DNA from: Fibrobacter sp. UWB4
Lineage (GTDB): Bacteria > Fibrobacterota > Fibrobacteria > Fibrobacterales > Fibrobacteraceae
Direction of reading: 5' to 3'
DNA length: 64,000 nt
Assembly: GCF_002210345.1 (NCBI RefSeq)
Contig: NZ_MWQI01000001.1
Coordinates: 868,001 to 932,000 of the forward strand
Shown: one piece after another, positions 51,186-60,249 of the stretch
Numbering within the stretch: the stretch's first letter is position 1
How the letters are laid out: each line of letters begins with the position of its first letter
Position numbers and translations under genes: made by a program
Notes under the pieces: model-generated
The model's database searches: none
Told to the model about the DNA's origin: nothing
Seen by the model: only the letters and a program-made list of their open reading frames with translations

Positions 51186-51342
51186 TTAACGGATCGTTGC
51201 TGTAGCTTTTTCAATTTCATCGAAAAAACGTTTGGTGGCGTCTGCATTGGCTTTGCGGGCGTCTTCAGCGGCTTCCCTCATAATTTGGGCAAGCTTTTCG
51301 TCGCAACACTCGTTTTACACGTTTTTCCTTGGTGAGAGTCAT
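51186..51342 (-). pseudogene. small frameshifted ORF next to the toxin-antitoxin pair
   Basis: On the minus strand an ATG at 51342 opens MTLTKEKRVK, then the frame is lost at a run of four A; adding one A restores a single frame that continues NECCDEKLAQIMREAAEDAR ... FFDEIEKATATIR and ends at TAA. The second part is clearly coding-like (regular Ala/Glu/Lys/Arg helix). A sequencing slip or a true mutation both fit. The gene would be ~53 aa and lie just after the PIN-like toxin gene. Confidence 0.45.
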
Positions 51343-51355
51343 CAGCGGGATAAAG

Positions 51356-51847
51356 CTACTTCAAGTTTTCTATAAAAGAATTGAGAAGCGTTTCGCTGAT
51401 ATGCCTTTTGGACATCCGAAGAATTTCTGCGCAAGCCAATGCTTCTTCCTTATTTAACAATCCATTCTCGTTGGCGGCAATCAAGATTCCAATCGTGCCG
51501 GTGATGCGAAGCTTCATCGTCGTGGCTACATGCCTTGCACGAACTTCATCAACAATCAAAAGATCGCTTTTGTTTTCGTCAGAATAAACGATGGCTTCGC
51601 TTTCGCCAAGGTCTAAGCCCGTTATACGCATCAGCATGCCGACGGCATTGCTGTTGCTGACAGAAACCCTTTTGAAAAATTCACAAGACTTCACCTGCTC
51701 GGCTTCTTCTAGAAACGCCTGGTTTGAAGTCAATTCTTCGTAAACGGCCTCAGGAAGCAGGACCTCGCCAAACAGTTTTCCAAGAATGTCAAGACGGTTG
51801 ATTTTAAGGAAAGAGATTATCGGAGTTGCATCAGATACGACAATCAT
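51356..51847 (-). CDS. PIN-like toxin, DUF3368 family
   Basis: 163 aa starting MIVVSDATPIISFLKINRLDIL, the DUF3368 signature; PIN acidic residues in the first strand (D6), in GLDLGESEAIVYSDE (~82-90) and in LLIVDEVRARHVA. This is the toxin partner of UPF0175 antitoxins, and the gene starts 2 bases after the antitoxin stop. Likely an RNase. The pair lies in an accessory islet with a frameshifted small ORF and an HNH endonuclease. Confidence 0.85.
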   Translation of the reverse strand: MIVVSDATPIISFLKINRLDILGKLFGEVLLPEAVYEELTSNQAFLEEAEQVKSCEFFKRVSVSNSNAVGMLMRITGLDLGESEAIVYSDENKSDLLIVDEVRARHVATTMKLRITGTIGILIAANENGLLNKEEALACAEILRMSKRHISETLLNSFIENLK

Positions 51848-51849
51848 TC

Positions 51850-52122
51850 TTACCTCTTGGAAAGGAGTTCCATGACGTTGGCGGCATCCTGCTTGGCTTC
51901 ATCCCAGCTCTGGTCGATATAGGGAATGCCCTCGCTTCCGTATAGTTCGATAAGTTCCCATTTGGAAATGCCCAAAATTTCAGCGGCACGCCCATGGGAA
52001 ATAGTCTCGTTCTTGATAAACGGATACAACAGCAACGCATTGCGACGGAGTTCGTCGCTCTTGTTATCGCACACCATAAGGTCTGCAATATCTTCTGGAA
52101 TGTCTATTGTTACTGTCTGCAT
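51850..52122 (-). CDS. UPF0175 antitoxin (HTH-type)
   Basis: 90 aa: VTIDIPEDIADLM start, ELRRNALLLYPFIKNETISHGRAAEILGISKWELIELYGSEGIPYI (helix-turn-helix), typical UPF0175. First gene of the TA operon, with a strong GGGAGGGAGG ribosome binding site and a promoter at 52140-52168. The antitoxin likely represses its own promoter. Confidence 0.87.
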   Translation of the reverse strand: MQTVTIDIPEDIADLMVCDNKSDELRRNALLLYPFIKNETISHGRAAEILGISKWELIELYGSEGIPYIDQSWDEAKQDAANVMELLSKR

Positions 52123-52139
52123 AGGATTCCTCCCTCCCC

Positions 52140-52168
52140 AATATACATTTTTGGGGGCGAAAACGCAA
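52140..52168 (-). promoter_or_regulatory. proposed promoter of the UPF0175/DUF3368 operon
   Basis: On the minus strand TTGCGT (52163-52168) and TATATT (52140-52145) are spaced by exactly 17 bases, 17 bases before the start codon's 5' side, leaving a short leader that holds the ribosome binding site. Confidence 0.6.
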
Positions 52169-52444
52169 GTTTGGGAAGATGTGGCGTCTAAATACGCTTG
52201 TTTCTATGCAAAACATTCACAAATTTGTACAACTTTGTCTCGTAAATTACAGAAAATGGGCGTTTCCACATATATATGTGCGGTCGGGCTATATTCTAGG
52301 GGCAATCGCCTGCGCTTACGCTTGTCGCCAGCCTCCTAGAACCAAGCCTCGCTCCGCGAGTCTTGTCCCCAAAGGGTCACTATCCCTAGCGCATAAAATA
52401 TTTTTAAGTCCAAAAAATGTATATTGAGAATAATCAAAGTGAGA
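52169..52444. other. intergenic sequence between the TA operon and the HNH gene
   Basis: 52169-52290 is AT-mixed without features; 52291-52400 has a GC-rich repeat-like stretch (CAATCGCCTGCGCTTACGC, then TCGCTCCGCGAG) similar in texture to other dispersed repeats; 52400-52444 is AT-rich with a TATATT before the HNH gene. No ORF with a credible start. Confidence 0.4.
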
Positions 52445-53176
52445 ATGGCTATGCCGCAAACCGATATCAATAAAACTTTTAATTTCGTTTTAGATGAGTA
52501 TAAAAGAAATACTCCAGACAGTGAGTTGATTGATGATGTTAAAAATGTTGCTGCAAAACTGGACAAGAAATCGGTGACAATAGCTGAATATGAACAGAAC
52601 GGAAAATTCCACCCTTGCACATTGCAACGCCGTTTTGGTTCTTGGTTTAAGGTTCTAGAAATTTGCGGCTTAGAACCCAGTAGAAGTAAGCTAAACATTT
52701 CTAAGGAAGAACTGTTTTCTAATTTAGAGAGAATTTGGATTAGCTTAGGAAGGCAACCGAGATATAATGAAATTAAAAAGCCTTTTTCAAAATATTCTGC
52801 GGGAACATATGAAAATAAGTTTGGTAGTTTTCATGAAGCTTTAGAGTCGTTTGTTGCTTATATGTCAAATGGGTCTGAAAGTAGCCAAAATGATTCGAGT
52901 GAGAATGTTTCTTTTATTGAAAATAAAACGGCTTCAAAGATTGCTCACAAAACAAAAAGGGAAATATCCGACAGACTTCGTTTCCAAATTTTAATGAGAG
53001 ATGGTTTTACATGTAAAACTTGTGGACGTAGTCCAATTAATGAAAAAGGTGTGAAATTACATGTTGACCATATTGTTCCTTGGTCCAAAGGCGGGGAAAC
53101 AATTCCAGATAATTTGGAAACAAAATGTGAACAATGTAATCTTGGCAAAGGGAATGCTTTTGTTGACAAAAAATAG
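52445..53176 (+). CDS. HNH endonuclease with two homing-endonuclease-associated repeats
   Basis: 243 aa from ATG 52445 (or 52451). Two N-terminal HNR-type repeats: about 20-75 (SVTIAEYEQNGKFHPCTLQR, FGSWFKVLEICGLEPS) and about 80-135 (LERIWISLGRQPRYNEIKKP, FGSFHEALESFVAY). The C-terminal HNH domain is RFQILMRDGFTCKTCGRSP ... LHVDHIVPWSKGGE ... NLETKCEQCNLGKGN, with two CxxC zinc knuckles and the His-Asn/His catalytic site. HNR-HNH proteins are found in mobile and anti-phage contexts. AT-rich; followed by a strong terminator. Confidence 0.85.
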   Translation: MAMPQTDINKTFNFVLDEYKRNTPDSELIDDVKNVAAKLDKKSVTIAEYEQNGKFHPCTLQRRFGSWFKVLEICGLEPSRSKLNISKEELFSNLERIWISLGRQPRYNEIKKPFSKYSAGTYENKFGSFHEALESFVAYMSNGSESSQNDSSENVSFIENKTASKIAHKTKREISDRLRFQILMRDGFTCKTCGRSPINEKGVKLHVDHIVPWSKGGETIPDNLETKCEQCNLGKGNAFVDKK

Positions 53177-53186
53177 AAAAGATTAT

Positions 53187-53218
53187 AAAAAAGGAATTTC
53201 GTAACGGAATTCCTTTTT
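53187..53218 (+). terminator. intrinsic terminator of the HNH gene
   Basis: AAAAAAGGAATT pairs with AATTCCTTTTT around TTCGTAACGG; the loop itself contains CG-TAA-CG pairing. Confidence 0.88.
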
Positions 53219-53228
53219 CTATGCTAAA

Positions 53229-53522
53229 GGAGATTCCGGCACGGAGGCCGGAATGACATTTGTGAGCAGGGGCAAGCCAGGCGTTGCGGGCTGGCGTCTG
53301 AAGCCCGCTAGAAAAGGTAGCGGAAGACCCGGCTTGGGTGGGGTATAAAAAGGAGAAGCCCGCTTGCGCGGGCTTGACACTAAGGGTGGGACGGGGCTGA
53401 AGCGAGGGGACAACTACATAAGGCGAGCGTCGTGCCGGCAAGTTTACTTGCAGGCATGATTGAGCCGAACAGTTGGGACTAAGCGAAGCGATAGCCCCAC
53501 GCTTTCCCCTCTTCCATCCGCC
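53229..53522. repeat. repeat-rich spacer between the HNH gene and carB
   Basis: Contains GGAGATTCCGGC-ACGGA-GGCCGGAATGAC (53229-53257, the GTCAT-type palindrome), several GGCTTG/CAAGCC hairpins, and AAGCCCGC-TTGC-GCGGGCTT (about 53355-53375), which on the minus strand is followed by a T-rich stretch and could end carAB transcription. The rest is GC-rich without a credible gene. Confidence 0.55.
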
Positions 53523-56500
53523 TTACTTCTTCACATGCCTGTGGTACTCCTGCAAGCTGCATACTTCGAATCTTCCGAAGTCGTGCTTGTCCATGAGGCC
53601 TTCCACGGTAGAGGTGAGGGCGGCGATGGTCGTCGTGATAGGAATGCCCGAGACAACGGCCTTGGAGCGCATCTGGATTTCGTCGACCATGGCTTCTGCG
53701 CCGGTTTCGGTGGTGTTCACGATCCACTGCACTTCCTTATCGTGGATAAGGTCGAGCAGGTTCGGACGGCCACGGGAGATGCGGAACACGGCGCGAGTCT
53801 TGATGCCTTCGTTGTAGAGCATGGTGGAGGTGCCGCGGGTGGCGTACAGTTCGTATCCGAGGTTCACGAGCTGGCGAATAAGCGGTACTGCCTTCTGCTT
53901 GTCTTCGTCCTTGAGCGAGACGAAGATGTTGCCCTGGCTCGGGACCTTGTTGCCGGAAGCCAGCTGGCTCTTGAGGTAGGCGAGGCCGCGGTCGCGATCG
54001 AGGCTCATGACTTCACCGGTAGACTTCATTTCCGGAGAAAGCGTGATATCGACGCCCGGGAACTTGACGAACGGGAACACGGCTTCCTTGACGCTCACGT
54101 AAGGCACGCGGACTTCTTCGGTAAAGCCAATCTGTTCGAGAGATTCACCGGTCATGCAGCGTGTGGCATAGCTTGCAAGCGGCACGCCGATGGACTTGGA
54201 CACAAACGGCACCGTGCGGGATGCACGCGGGTTCACTTCGATCATGTAGAGTTCGCCATCCTTGACGGCGAGCTGCATGTTCATGAGACCAACGACGTGG
54301 AGTTCCTTAGCAAATTCCTTGGCGAATTCACGGACCTTGTCCTGAATTTCTTTGGAGAGGGTCATCGGCGGGATGACGCTGGCGGAGTCACCAGAGTGGA
54401 TGCCTGCGGGTTCCACGTGTTCCATGATGGCACCGATAACGGTGTGCTTGCCGTCGCTGATGCAATCAACATCGAGTTCGGTGGCGTCTTCGAGGAAGCG
54501 GTCGATGAGGATCGGCTTGCCTTCGCCAATGGCGGCAGCTTCTTCCACGAACTTGCGGAGGTACTTTTCCTTGTAGACAATCACCATGCCGCGGCCACCG
54601 AGAACGAAGCTCGGGCGCACGAGAACCGGGTAACCGATCTTATCGACAATGGCGAGGGCTTCTTCGACGTTGTGTGCAATGCCGCTTTCGGCCTGCTTGA
54701 TGCCAATCTTGGTGACGAGTTGCTTGAAGAAGTCGCGGTCTTCGGCGAGGTCGATGTCTTCGGGGCTTGTTCCGATGACATTTGCACCAGCCTTCTTGAG
54801 ACGCATGGCGAGGTTCAGCGGAGTCTGACCACCGAACTGAACAATCACGCCCGCGCACTTTTCGCGTTCGTAAATGCCCATCACGTCTTCGAGCGTCAGC
54901 GGTTCAAAGTAGAGCTTGTCCGAAGTATCGTAGTCGGTAGAAACCGTTTCGGGGTTAGAGTTCACCATGATGACTTCGAAGCCGTGCTTGCGGAGCGTGA
55001 ATGCAGCGTGGCAGCAGCAGTAGTCAAATTCAATGCCCTGGCCGATTCTGTTCGGACCGCCGCCGAGCACCATAATGCGTTTTTTGCTCTGGTGACCCGG
55101 AATTTCGCGGACCGGTTCGGTATTGTCGGCGTAGCAGCTATAGTAGTAAGGAGTGATAGCTTCGAATTCGCCGGCGCATGTATCGACGGAGTAGTAGCTC
55201 GGGATGAGGCCGATCTGCTTACGTACTGCCATGACTTCTTCCGGAGTCTTGTGGAAGAGGTAACCGATCTGGATATCGCTGAAGCCGAATTCCTTGGCCT
55301 GGCGGAAGAGAGCCTTATCCTTGGCGAGGTTTTCGAGAGAACCGGCTGCTGTGATTTCGTCTTCGAAGCAGGCTAGTTCTTCGAGGTGACGGAGGAAGTA
55401 GCGGTCGATTCTGGTCACATCGTAAAGTTTTTCGATGTCCCAGCCGCGACGGAATGCTTCGTAGACCACGAAGATGCGTTCTGCACTCGGGCGGGCGACT
55501 TCCTTGGCGAGCGTTTCGTCGTCGTATTCCTTGAACTTTTCGCACTTGGCGCAAGCACCGAATCCGCCGAATCCCGTTTCGAGAGAGCGGAGAGCCTTCT
55601 GCATGGCCTGCTTGAAGTTGGTACCGATGGCCATCGCTTCGCCTACAGACTTCATCTGGGTGCCCAGCGTGGAATCGGCCTTCGGGAACTTTTCGAAGGT
55701 GAAGCGCGGAACCTTCACGACGACGTAGTCGAGAGCCGGTTCGAAGCAGCTCGGAGTCGTTTGCGTAATGTCATTGCGGAGTTCGTCGAGTGTGTAGCCC
55801 ACGGCGAGGAGAGCTGCAATCTTTGCGATGGGGAAGCCCGTTGCCTTGGAGGCAAGAGCGGAAGAACGGGACACACGCGGGTTCATTTCGATGATGATGC
55901 GGCGGCCGGTCTTCGGTTCGATAGCCCACTGCACGTTAGAACCACCGGTTTCTACGCCGATGGCTTCCATGACCTTCAAGGAGTCATCACGCATAGCCTG
56001 GTAAGCGCGGTCATCAAGGCTCTGGATCGGAGCGACCGTGATGGAGTCACCCGTGTGAACGCCCATCGGGTCGAGGTTTTCAATGGAGCACACGATAACG
56101 GCATTGCCCTTCTTATCGCGCATGACTTCCATTTCGAATTCTTTCCAGCCAAGCAGCGATTCTTCGATAAGCACTTCGTTGTTGAGCGAGGCGTCCAAGC
56201 CGCGGTTCACGATGGTTTCGAATTCTTCTTCGTTGTGGGCGATACCGCCACCAGTACCACCAAGCGTAAAGCCCGGACGGATGATCAAGGGCCAGCTTCC
56301 GATGGTGTGGGCGATAGCGGTTGCTTCGCTCATGGAGTGTGCGGAACCGGAACGGGGGAGGTCAAGCCCAATCTTGAGCATGGCTTCCTTGAACAAGTGA
56401 CGGTCTTCGGCGCGCTGGATGGATTCGGCTTTAGCACCAATGAGTTCCACCTGGTAGCGGTCGAGAATACCGCGTTCGTTGAGTTCCATGGCGAGGTTCA

Positions 56501-56786
56501 AAGCGGTCTGGCCACCGAGTGTGGGGAGCAATGCATCGGGGCGTTCGCGACGGATAATTTCGTGCAAAATATCGACGCTCAGCGGTTCGATGTAGGTGCG
56601 GTCAGCCATTTCCGGGTCGGTCATGATGGTTGCTGGGTTGGAGTTCACGAGCACCACTTCGTAACCTTCACGACGAAGCACCTTACAGGCCTGTACGCCG
56701 GAGTAGTCGAATTCGCAGCCCTGGCCAATCACAATCGGGCCAGAACCAATGAGCATAATCTTCTTGATGTCGGTACGCTTAGGCAT
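53523..56786 (-). CDS. carB: carbamoyl-phosphate synthase large subunit
   Basis: 1087 aa from ATG 56786 (MPKRTDIKK), with AAGGGAGGC just before it; an earlier in-frame ATG 8 codons upstream lies inside carA. Two ATP-grasp halves are visible (first [18 protein letters not shown], second [18 protein letters not shown]), with [13 protein letters not shown] and [13 protein letters not shown] repeats, and the C-terminal MGS-like allosteric domain ([15 protein letters not shown]). It makes carbamoyl phosphate for pyrimidines and arginine. It overlaps carA by 8 bases, so translation is coupled. Confidence 0.97.
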   Translation of the reverse strand: MPKRTDIKKIMLIGSGPIVIGQGCEFDYSGVQACKVLRREGYEVVLVNSNPATIMTDPEMADRTYIEPLSVDILHEIIRRERPDALLPTLGGQTALNLAMELNERGILDRYQVELIGAKAESIQRAEDRHLFKEAMLKIGLDLPRSGSAHSMSEATAIAHTIGSWPLIIRPGFTLGGTGGGIAHNEEEFETIVNRGLDASLNNEVLIEESLLGWKEFEMEVMRDKKGNAVIVCSIENLDPMGVHTGDSITVAPIQSLDDRAYQAMRDDSLKVMEAIGVETGGSNVQWAIEPKTGRRIIIEMNPRVSRSSALASKATGFPIAKIAALLAVGYTLDELRNDITQTTPSCFEPALDYVVVKVPRFTFEKFPKADSTLGTQMKSVGEAMAIGTNFKQAMQKALRSLETGFGGFGACAKCEKFKEYDDETLAKEVARPSAERIFVVYEAFRRGWDIEKLYDVTRIDRYFLRHLEELACFEDEITAAGSLENLAKDKALFRQAKEFGFSDIQIGYLFHKTPEEVMAVRKQIGLIPSYYSVDTCAGEFEAITPYYYSCYADNTEPVREIPGHQSKKRIMVLGGGPNRIGQGIEFDYCCCHAAFTLRKHGFEVIMVNSNPETVSTDYDTSDKLYFEPLTLEDVMGIYEREKCAGVIVQFGGQTPLNLAMRLKKAGANVIGTSPEDIDLAEDRDFFKQLVTKIGIKQAESGIAHNVEEALAIVDKIGYPVLVRPSFVLGGRGMVIVYKEKYLRKFVEEAAAIGEGKPILIDRFLEDATELDVDCISDGKHTVIGAIMEHVEPAGIHSGDSASVIPPMTLSKEIQDKVREFAKEFAKELHVVGLMNMQLAVKDGELYMIEVNPRASRTVPFVSKSIGVPLASYATRCMTGESLEQIGFTEEVRVPYVSVKEAVFPFVKFPGVDITLSPEMKSTGEVMSLDRDRGLAYLKSQLASGNKVPSQGNIFVSLKDEDKQKAVPLIRQLVNLGYELYATRGTSTMLYNEGIKTRAVFRISRGRPNLLDLIHDKEVQWIVNTTETGAEAMVDEIQMRSKAVVSGIPITTTIAALTSTVEGLMDKHDFGRFEVCSLQEYHRHVKK

Positions 56787-57909
56787 TCTTGCCTCCCTTG
56801 AAATCTTCAATCATCTTCTTAAATTCTTCAAACAAGTACATGGAATCGTTCGGACCCGGGGCAGATTCCGGATGGTACTGCACGCTGAATGCCGGGAACT
56901 TTTTGTGGCGGATGCCTTCGACCGTGTTGTCGTTCAGGTTGATGTGCGTGACTTCGACATCGGCGGGGAGAGATGTTTCGTCAATGGCGTAGTTGTGGTT
57001 CTGCGACGTGATTTCGACAGCGCCCGTCAAGAGGTTCTTGACCGGATGGTTGCAGCCGTGGTGGCCGAACTTGAGCTTGGAAACTTTAGCACCGAGAGCA
57101 AGGCCGAGGAGCTGGTTACCCAGGCAGATGCCCATGAGTGGAATCTTGCCGAGGAGCTGCTTGACCATGTTGTAAACCTGCGGGAGGCTGTTCGGGTCGG
57201 CAGGGCCGTTGGAGAGGAATACGCCATCCGGCTTCTGTTCCATGATCTTTTCGTAGCTCGTGCCAATCGGCATGACCGTGATGCGCATGTCCTGAGCGAC
57301 GAGGTTTCTCAAGATGTTCGTCTTGATACCGAAATCGAGAGCAACGATATGGTACTTGCCTTCGTTGTTGAATTCGTAGCCGTTCGGGTCGGAGACCTTG
57401 CTCGCGTAGTCCTGACCGTCGAGGCCTTCCCAAGCTTTCGCCTTTGCGATTGCTTCAGCTTCGGTCATTTCCGTGTCTTCGACGTGGAGGTAAGCCTTCT
57501 GGGCACCGTGGGTGCGGAGGTGGAGCGTGAGGGCGCGAGTATCGACGCCTGCAATGCCAGCCTTCTTCTGGGCGAGCATATAATCATGAAGCGATTCTTC
57601 GTTCAGTTCCTTGGAAACCCAGTCGAGGGAGTTCACGACAATGCCGTTCAAGAAAACCTGGCGAGATTCGGACTTTTCAAAGTTCGTAGCGTAAGCGCCA
57701 ACTTCGGCCGTGGTGAAAACCACGAACTGACCGGCGTAAGACGGGTCGGTCAAAATCTGCTTGTAGCCAGCCATACCAGTATTGAACACGGCTTCGCCTA
57801 CGGTGTCTTTCTTTTCGCCAAAGGCGTAACCGTGGAATACGGCTCCGTCAGCCAAGGCTATAAAAGCCTTGCGCTCGCGCTTTGCTTTCCATTGAAATTT
57901 TTCGTTCAT
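56779..57909 (-). CDS. carA: carbamoyl-phosphate synthase small subunit
   Basis: 376 aa. N-terminal CPSase domain ([40 protein letters not shown]) and C-terminal class I glutaminase with the nucleophile Cys in [15 protein letters not shown] and the catalytic His-x-Glu in [10 protein letters not shown]. Delivers ammonia from glutamine to CarB. The gene is preceded at 13 bases by the end of a leader ORF that spans a terminator; see the leader entries. Weak ribosome binding site (ACGAG). Confidence 0.97.
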   Translation of the reverse strand: MNEKFQWKAKRERKAFIALADGAVFHGYAFGEKKDTVGEAVFNTGMAGYKQILTDPSYAGQFVVFTTAEVGAYATNFEKSESRQVFLNGIVVNSLDWVSKELNEESLHDYMLAQKKAGIAGVDTRALTLHLRTHGAQKAYLHVEDTEMTEAEAIAKAKAWEGLDGQDYASKVSDPNGYEFNNEGKYHIVALDFGIKTNILRNLVAQDMRITVMPIGTSYEKIMEQKPDGVFLSNGPADPNSLPQVYNMVKQLLGKIPLMGICLGNQLLGLALGAKVSKLKFGHHGCNHPVKNLLTGAVEITSQNHNYAIDETSLPADVEVTHINLNDNTVEGIRHKKFPAFSVQYHPESAPGPNDSMYLFEEFKKMIEDFKGGKNA

Positions 57910-57922
57910 GATTTACTCGTTG

Positions 57923-58204
57923 CTAGAATGTAAAAAGCGGGTGTTTCCACGCCGTCATCCTGAGTGAAGTGCGTAGCACGAAAACGAAGGATCCAGGGCT
58001 GAAATAACTGGATTCTTTGCTTCGCTCAGAATGACGATGCAGTGTACAATAAAAAAGGCAAAAGCTAAATGCCTTTGCCTTAAAAATAAAACTCTTGAAA
58101 AAATGAATAGTCTTGTCAAAAACTGAAACCCAACCGACCTTTTTGTGGGCCGAAACTGCTTCCTTGAAGGCGAGTTCGAAGTCGACAAGTTCCATTCTTT
58201 TCAT
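57923..58204 (-). CDS. proposed carAB leader peptide ORF spanning an attenuator
   Basis: 93 codons from ATG 58204, ending 13 bases before carA. The start lies at or just past the expected transcription start, so it may be leaderless; ATG 58195 (MELVDFELAFKEA) is an alternative with a short leader. The first half is normal peptide; the middle is Phe-rich because of U-rich codons (IHFFKSFIFKAKAFSFCLF), and the last third is encoded by the dispersed GTCATCCTGAG repeat. A terminator hairpin lies inside the frame. This layout is that of the pyrBI leader of enteric bacteria. Confidence 0.5.
   Translation of the reverse strand: MKRMELVDFELAFKEAVSAHKKVGWVSVFDKTIHFFKSFIFKAKAFSFCLFYCTLHRHSERSKESSYFSPGSFVFVLRTSLRMTAWKHPLFTF
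57953..58036. repeat. dispersed repeat, inverted pair, in the carAB leader
   Basis: From CGTCATCCTGAGTGAAG to GGATCCAG, a short loop (GGCTGAAATAA), then CTGGATTC to CTTCGCTCAGAATGACG: two inverted copies able to form a long hairpin. Located between the leader terminator and carA. Confidence 0.75.
58055..58081 (-). terminator. intrinsic terminator inside the carAB leader (proposed attenuator)
   Basis: On the minus strand AAGGCAAA pairs with TTTGCCTT (near-perfect) around an inner GC-AUUUAG-type loop, followed by six T. It lies about 125 bases after the promoter start site and 146 bases before carA. The RNA before it (58082-58126) is U-rich with tracts of 5 and 6 U. Confidence 0.75.
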
Positions 58205-58212
58205 CGGGGGTA

Positions 58213-58241
58213 ATTATAGTAAATTGACCGGTTCGCGACAA
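58213..58241 (-). promoter_or_regulatory. proposed carAB promoter with a C tract at the start site
   Basis: On the minus strand TTGTCG (58236-58241) and a perfect TATAAT (58213-58218), spacer exactly 17. The sequence after the -10 box is TACCCCCGATG, so transcription would start at or just after a run of five C, a setting known elsewhere for nucleotide-sensitive start-site choice. Confidence 0.7.
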
Positions 58242-58315
58242 TCCATTTTAAAAAATTTTTTGATCAATTTTTGCAGTTTTTGCAGGGCTTTTTTCATTTG
58301 ACAAAAAATGTAAAA

Positions 58316-59056
58316 TCAAAAGGGGGCAACGCCTAAATCGGAGGCTCCTGATTTTACTTTAGCAAGGATTTCGAGGCCGGTGAGTTTTTGCATCATGCGG
58401 ATGTTGTCGTCTTCCATTTCAAGATTATTGCTTTCGCCATAGCGGTTCACGATGATCCCGCGAATGTCGAGACCGCGGCTTTTGGCATATTCGACTGTGA
58501 GAACGCAGGCGTTGATGGAGCCTAGCGCAGCTGTTGTGACTATAAGCAACGGAAGATCGACCGTTTTCATGATGTCTTCAAGAAAGATCTTTTTGCCGTT
58601 CGGGTCGGAGTTGCCCAAGCTGTCTACATCGTCGCGGATGGGACAGATGATGCCGCCGGAACCTTCGACAAAGACGAATTTGTGTCGGGTGCATGCTTCG
58701 TTGAAATCAACGGCAACTTTCGAAAGTTCAACCGGGTTTCCTTCTTTGCGGGCGGCAAGGTGTGGCGATACCGCTTCCTTGTATACATAGCTGACCAGCT
58801 GTTCTTGCGTGTCGGGGAGTCCTGCAATGCGCTTGACGTAGTCGGCATCGCCTGCAATCCATTGACCGTCGCGGAGTTCTGCACCGCTGAGAGCTGCCTT
58901 GTAGTAGCCGGCGTCAATTCCCGAATCTCTCCATTTCTTGACAAGGAGTGCCGTAATGAAAGTCTTGCCGACATCCGTGCCGGTAGCCGTAACGAAGTAA
59001 CCTTTTGATTTAGATGAGAGACTAGAGACGAGAGACGAAAGATTTTTGTTACACAT
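58316..59056 (-). CDS. bioD: dethiobiotin synthetase
   Basis: 246 aa. P-loop GTDVGKTFITALL (~25-37), YYKAALSG, and the DAPA-binding/second nucleotide region FVEGSGGIICPI. It carboxylates diaminopelargonate to dethiobiotin. Residues 6-16 (LSSLVSSLSSK) are encoded by the purine-rich intergenic repeat also seen at 34143-34160; no later in-frame start exists before the P-loop, so the repeat must be translated. The ATG overlaps the bioF stop by 8 bases. Last gene of the biotin operon; no terminator is visible. Confidence 0.95.
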   Translation of the reverse strand: MCNKNLSSLVSSLSSKSKGYFVTATGTDVGKTFITALLVKKWRDSGIDAGYYKAALSGAELRDGQWIAGDADYVKRIAGLPDTQEQLVSYVYKEAVSPHLAARKEGNPVELSKVAVDFNEACTRHKFVFVEGSGGIICPIRDDVDSLGNSDPNGKKIFLEDIMKTVDLPLLIVTTAALGSINACVLTVEYAKSRGLDIRGIIVNRYGESNNLEMEDDNIRMMQKLTGLEILAKVKSGASDLGVAPF

Positions 59057-60248
59057 AGTTTGTTGATTTTATAACTTGGGCAATTGCTTTTGCTGCGCGT
59101 TCGAGTTCTTCGTGCGTGTGCGTGGCCATGAGGCTTGCGCGGAGTCTCGCTTGTCCTTTCGCTACTGTGGGGTAGCGGATTGCAGGAATCACGTAGCCGC
59201 GCTCGAGAAGTTTTGCGGACGCGTTGAGTGCAGTCGCTTCATCTCCAATGATAACCGGAATGATTGCAGATGGTGACTGCGGTACGTTTAAGCCTTCCCG
59301 TTGTAAAGCCTCGCAGAAAAATTTCACGTTTTCTTGCAGTTGCTGAACGCGTTCCGGGTGTGATTCCAGGAATCGCAAGTTCCTGAGTGCGCCTGCGGCC
59401 ATTGCCGGCGACATCGCTGTCGTGAAAATGAAACTGCGAGACTTGTTTTTCAGAAATTCAATGAGTTGTTTTTTTCCAGCGACGAAACCGCCTTCGCATG
59501 CAATGGCTTTGCTCAAGGTGCCTACGGTGACGTCGGCATGTTCGCATCCGTAATGTTCGGCAAGCCCGCGTCCTGTTCGCCCAATGACGCCTGTGGCGTG
59601 TGCTTCGTCAATCATCAAGAGGCAGTTGTATGTGTGCGCAATTCGCAAAAGCTCTGGCAAGTTTGCAAGGTCACCGTCCATGCTGAAAACTGCATCTGTG
59701 ACGATTAGCATTTTTTGATTCGTTGCATTTTCCTGGATGGCGCGCTCCAGGTCTGTCATGTCGTTGTGCTTGTAAACTACACATGTAGCGCGTGAAAGTC
59801 GGATGCCGTCGATAATGCTTGCGTGGTTCAGGGCATCGCTAAAGATAATGTCGCTTTTGCCGCACAAAGCAGAAATCGTCCCGACGTTTGCCATGTAGCC
59901 AGTGTTGAATGTAATTGCCGCCTCTTCGCCCTTGAACTTTGCGAGTTCGATTTCGAGTTCGTCGTGAGGTGTTTTATTGCCAGTCGTAAGGCGTGCGCCT
60001 CCGCTTCCCGTTCCCCAGTCAAGAACGGCTTGTGCCATCGCTTGTTTTAATTCTGGGATGTTGGCCAAGTCGAGATAAGAGTTGGAGGCGAGAAGAAGTT
60101 GTTCGCTTGATGCGTGAGCATCGGCAACGTGAATCTTTACATGCGATGATTCAGGGGTTTCCATCGTACGCAAGGTACGGTAGGTGTTGTTGAGCTTTGC
60201 CGTCTCTAAAACATCTTTTGTAAAATCGTCAAGAAGTTTGCTATTCAT
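59049..60248 (-). CDS. bioF: 8-amino-7-oxononanoate synthase
   Basis: 399 aa PLP enzyme; joins pimeloyl thioester and alanine. Motifs: NSYLDLAN, GSGGARLTTGNKTPHDELE, DEAHATGVIGRTGRG and the Schiff-base lysine in VTVGTLSKAIACEGGF (~K240). Starts 1 base after the bioW stop. Similar to KBL enzymes, but context settles the call. Confidence 0.93.
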   Translation of the reverse strand: MNSKLLDDFTKDVLETAKLNNTYRTLRTMETPESSHVKIHVADAHASSEQLLLASNSYLDLANIPELKQAMAQAVLDWGTGSGGARLTTGNKTPHDELEIELAKFKGEEAAITFNTGYMANVGTISALCGKSDIIFSDALNHASIIDGIRLSRATCVVYKHNDMTDLERAIQENATNQKMLIVTDAVFSMDGDLANLPELLRIAHTYNCLLMIDEAHATGVIGRTGRGLAEHYGCEHADVTVGTLSKAIACEGGFVAGKKQLIEFLKNKSRSFIFTTAMSPAMAAGALRNLRFLESHPERVQQLQENVKFFCEALQREGLNVPQSPSAIIPVIIGDEATALNASAKLLERGYVIPAIRYPTVAKGQARLRASLMATHTHEELERAAKAIAQVIKSTNYV

Positions 60249-60249
60249 T

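Noticed and set aside
53460-55376. Long plus-strand open frame opposite carB
   Set aside because: Antisense shadow of carB for the same reason; composition is unlike a real protein and no motif is visible.
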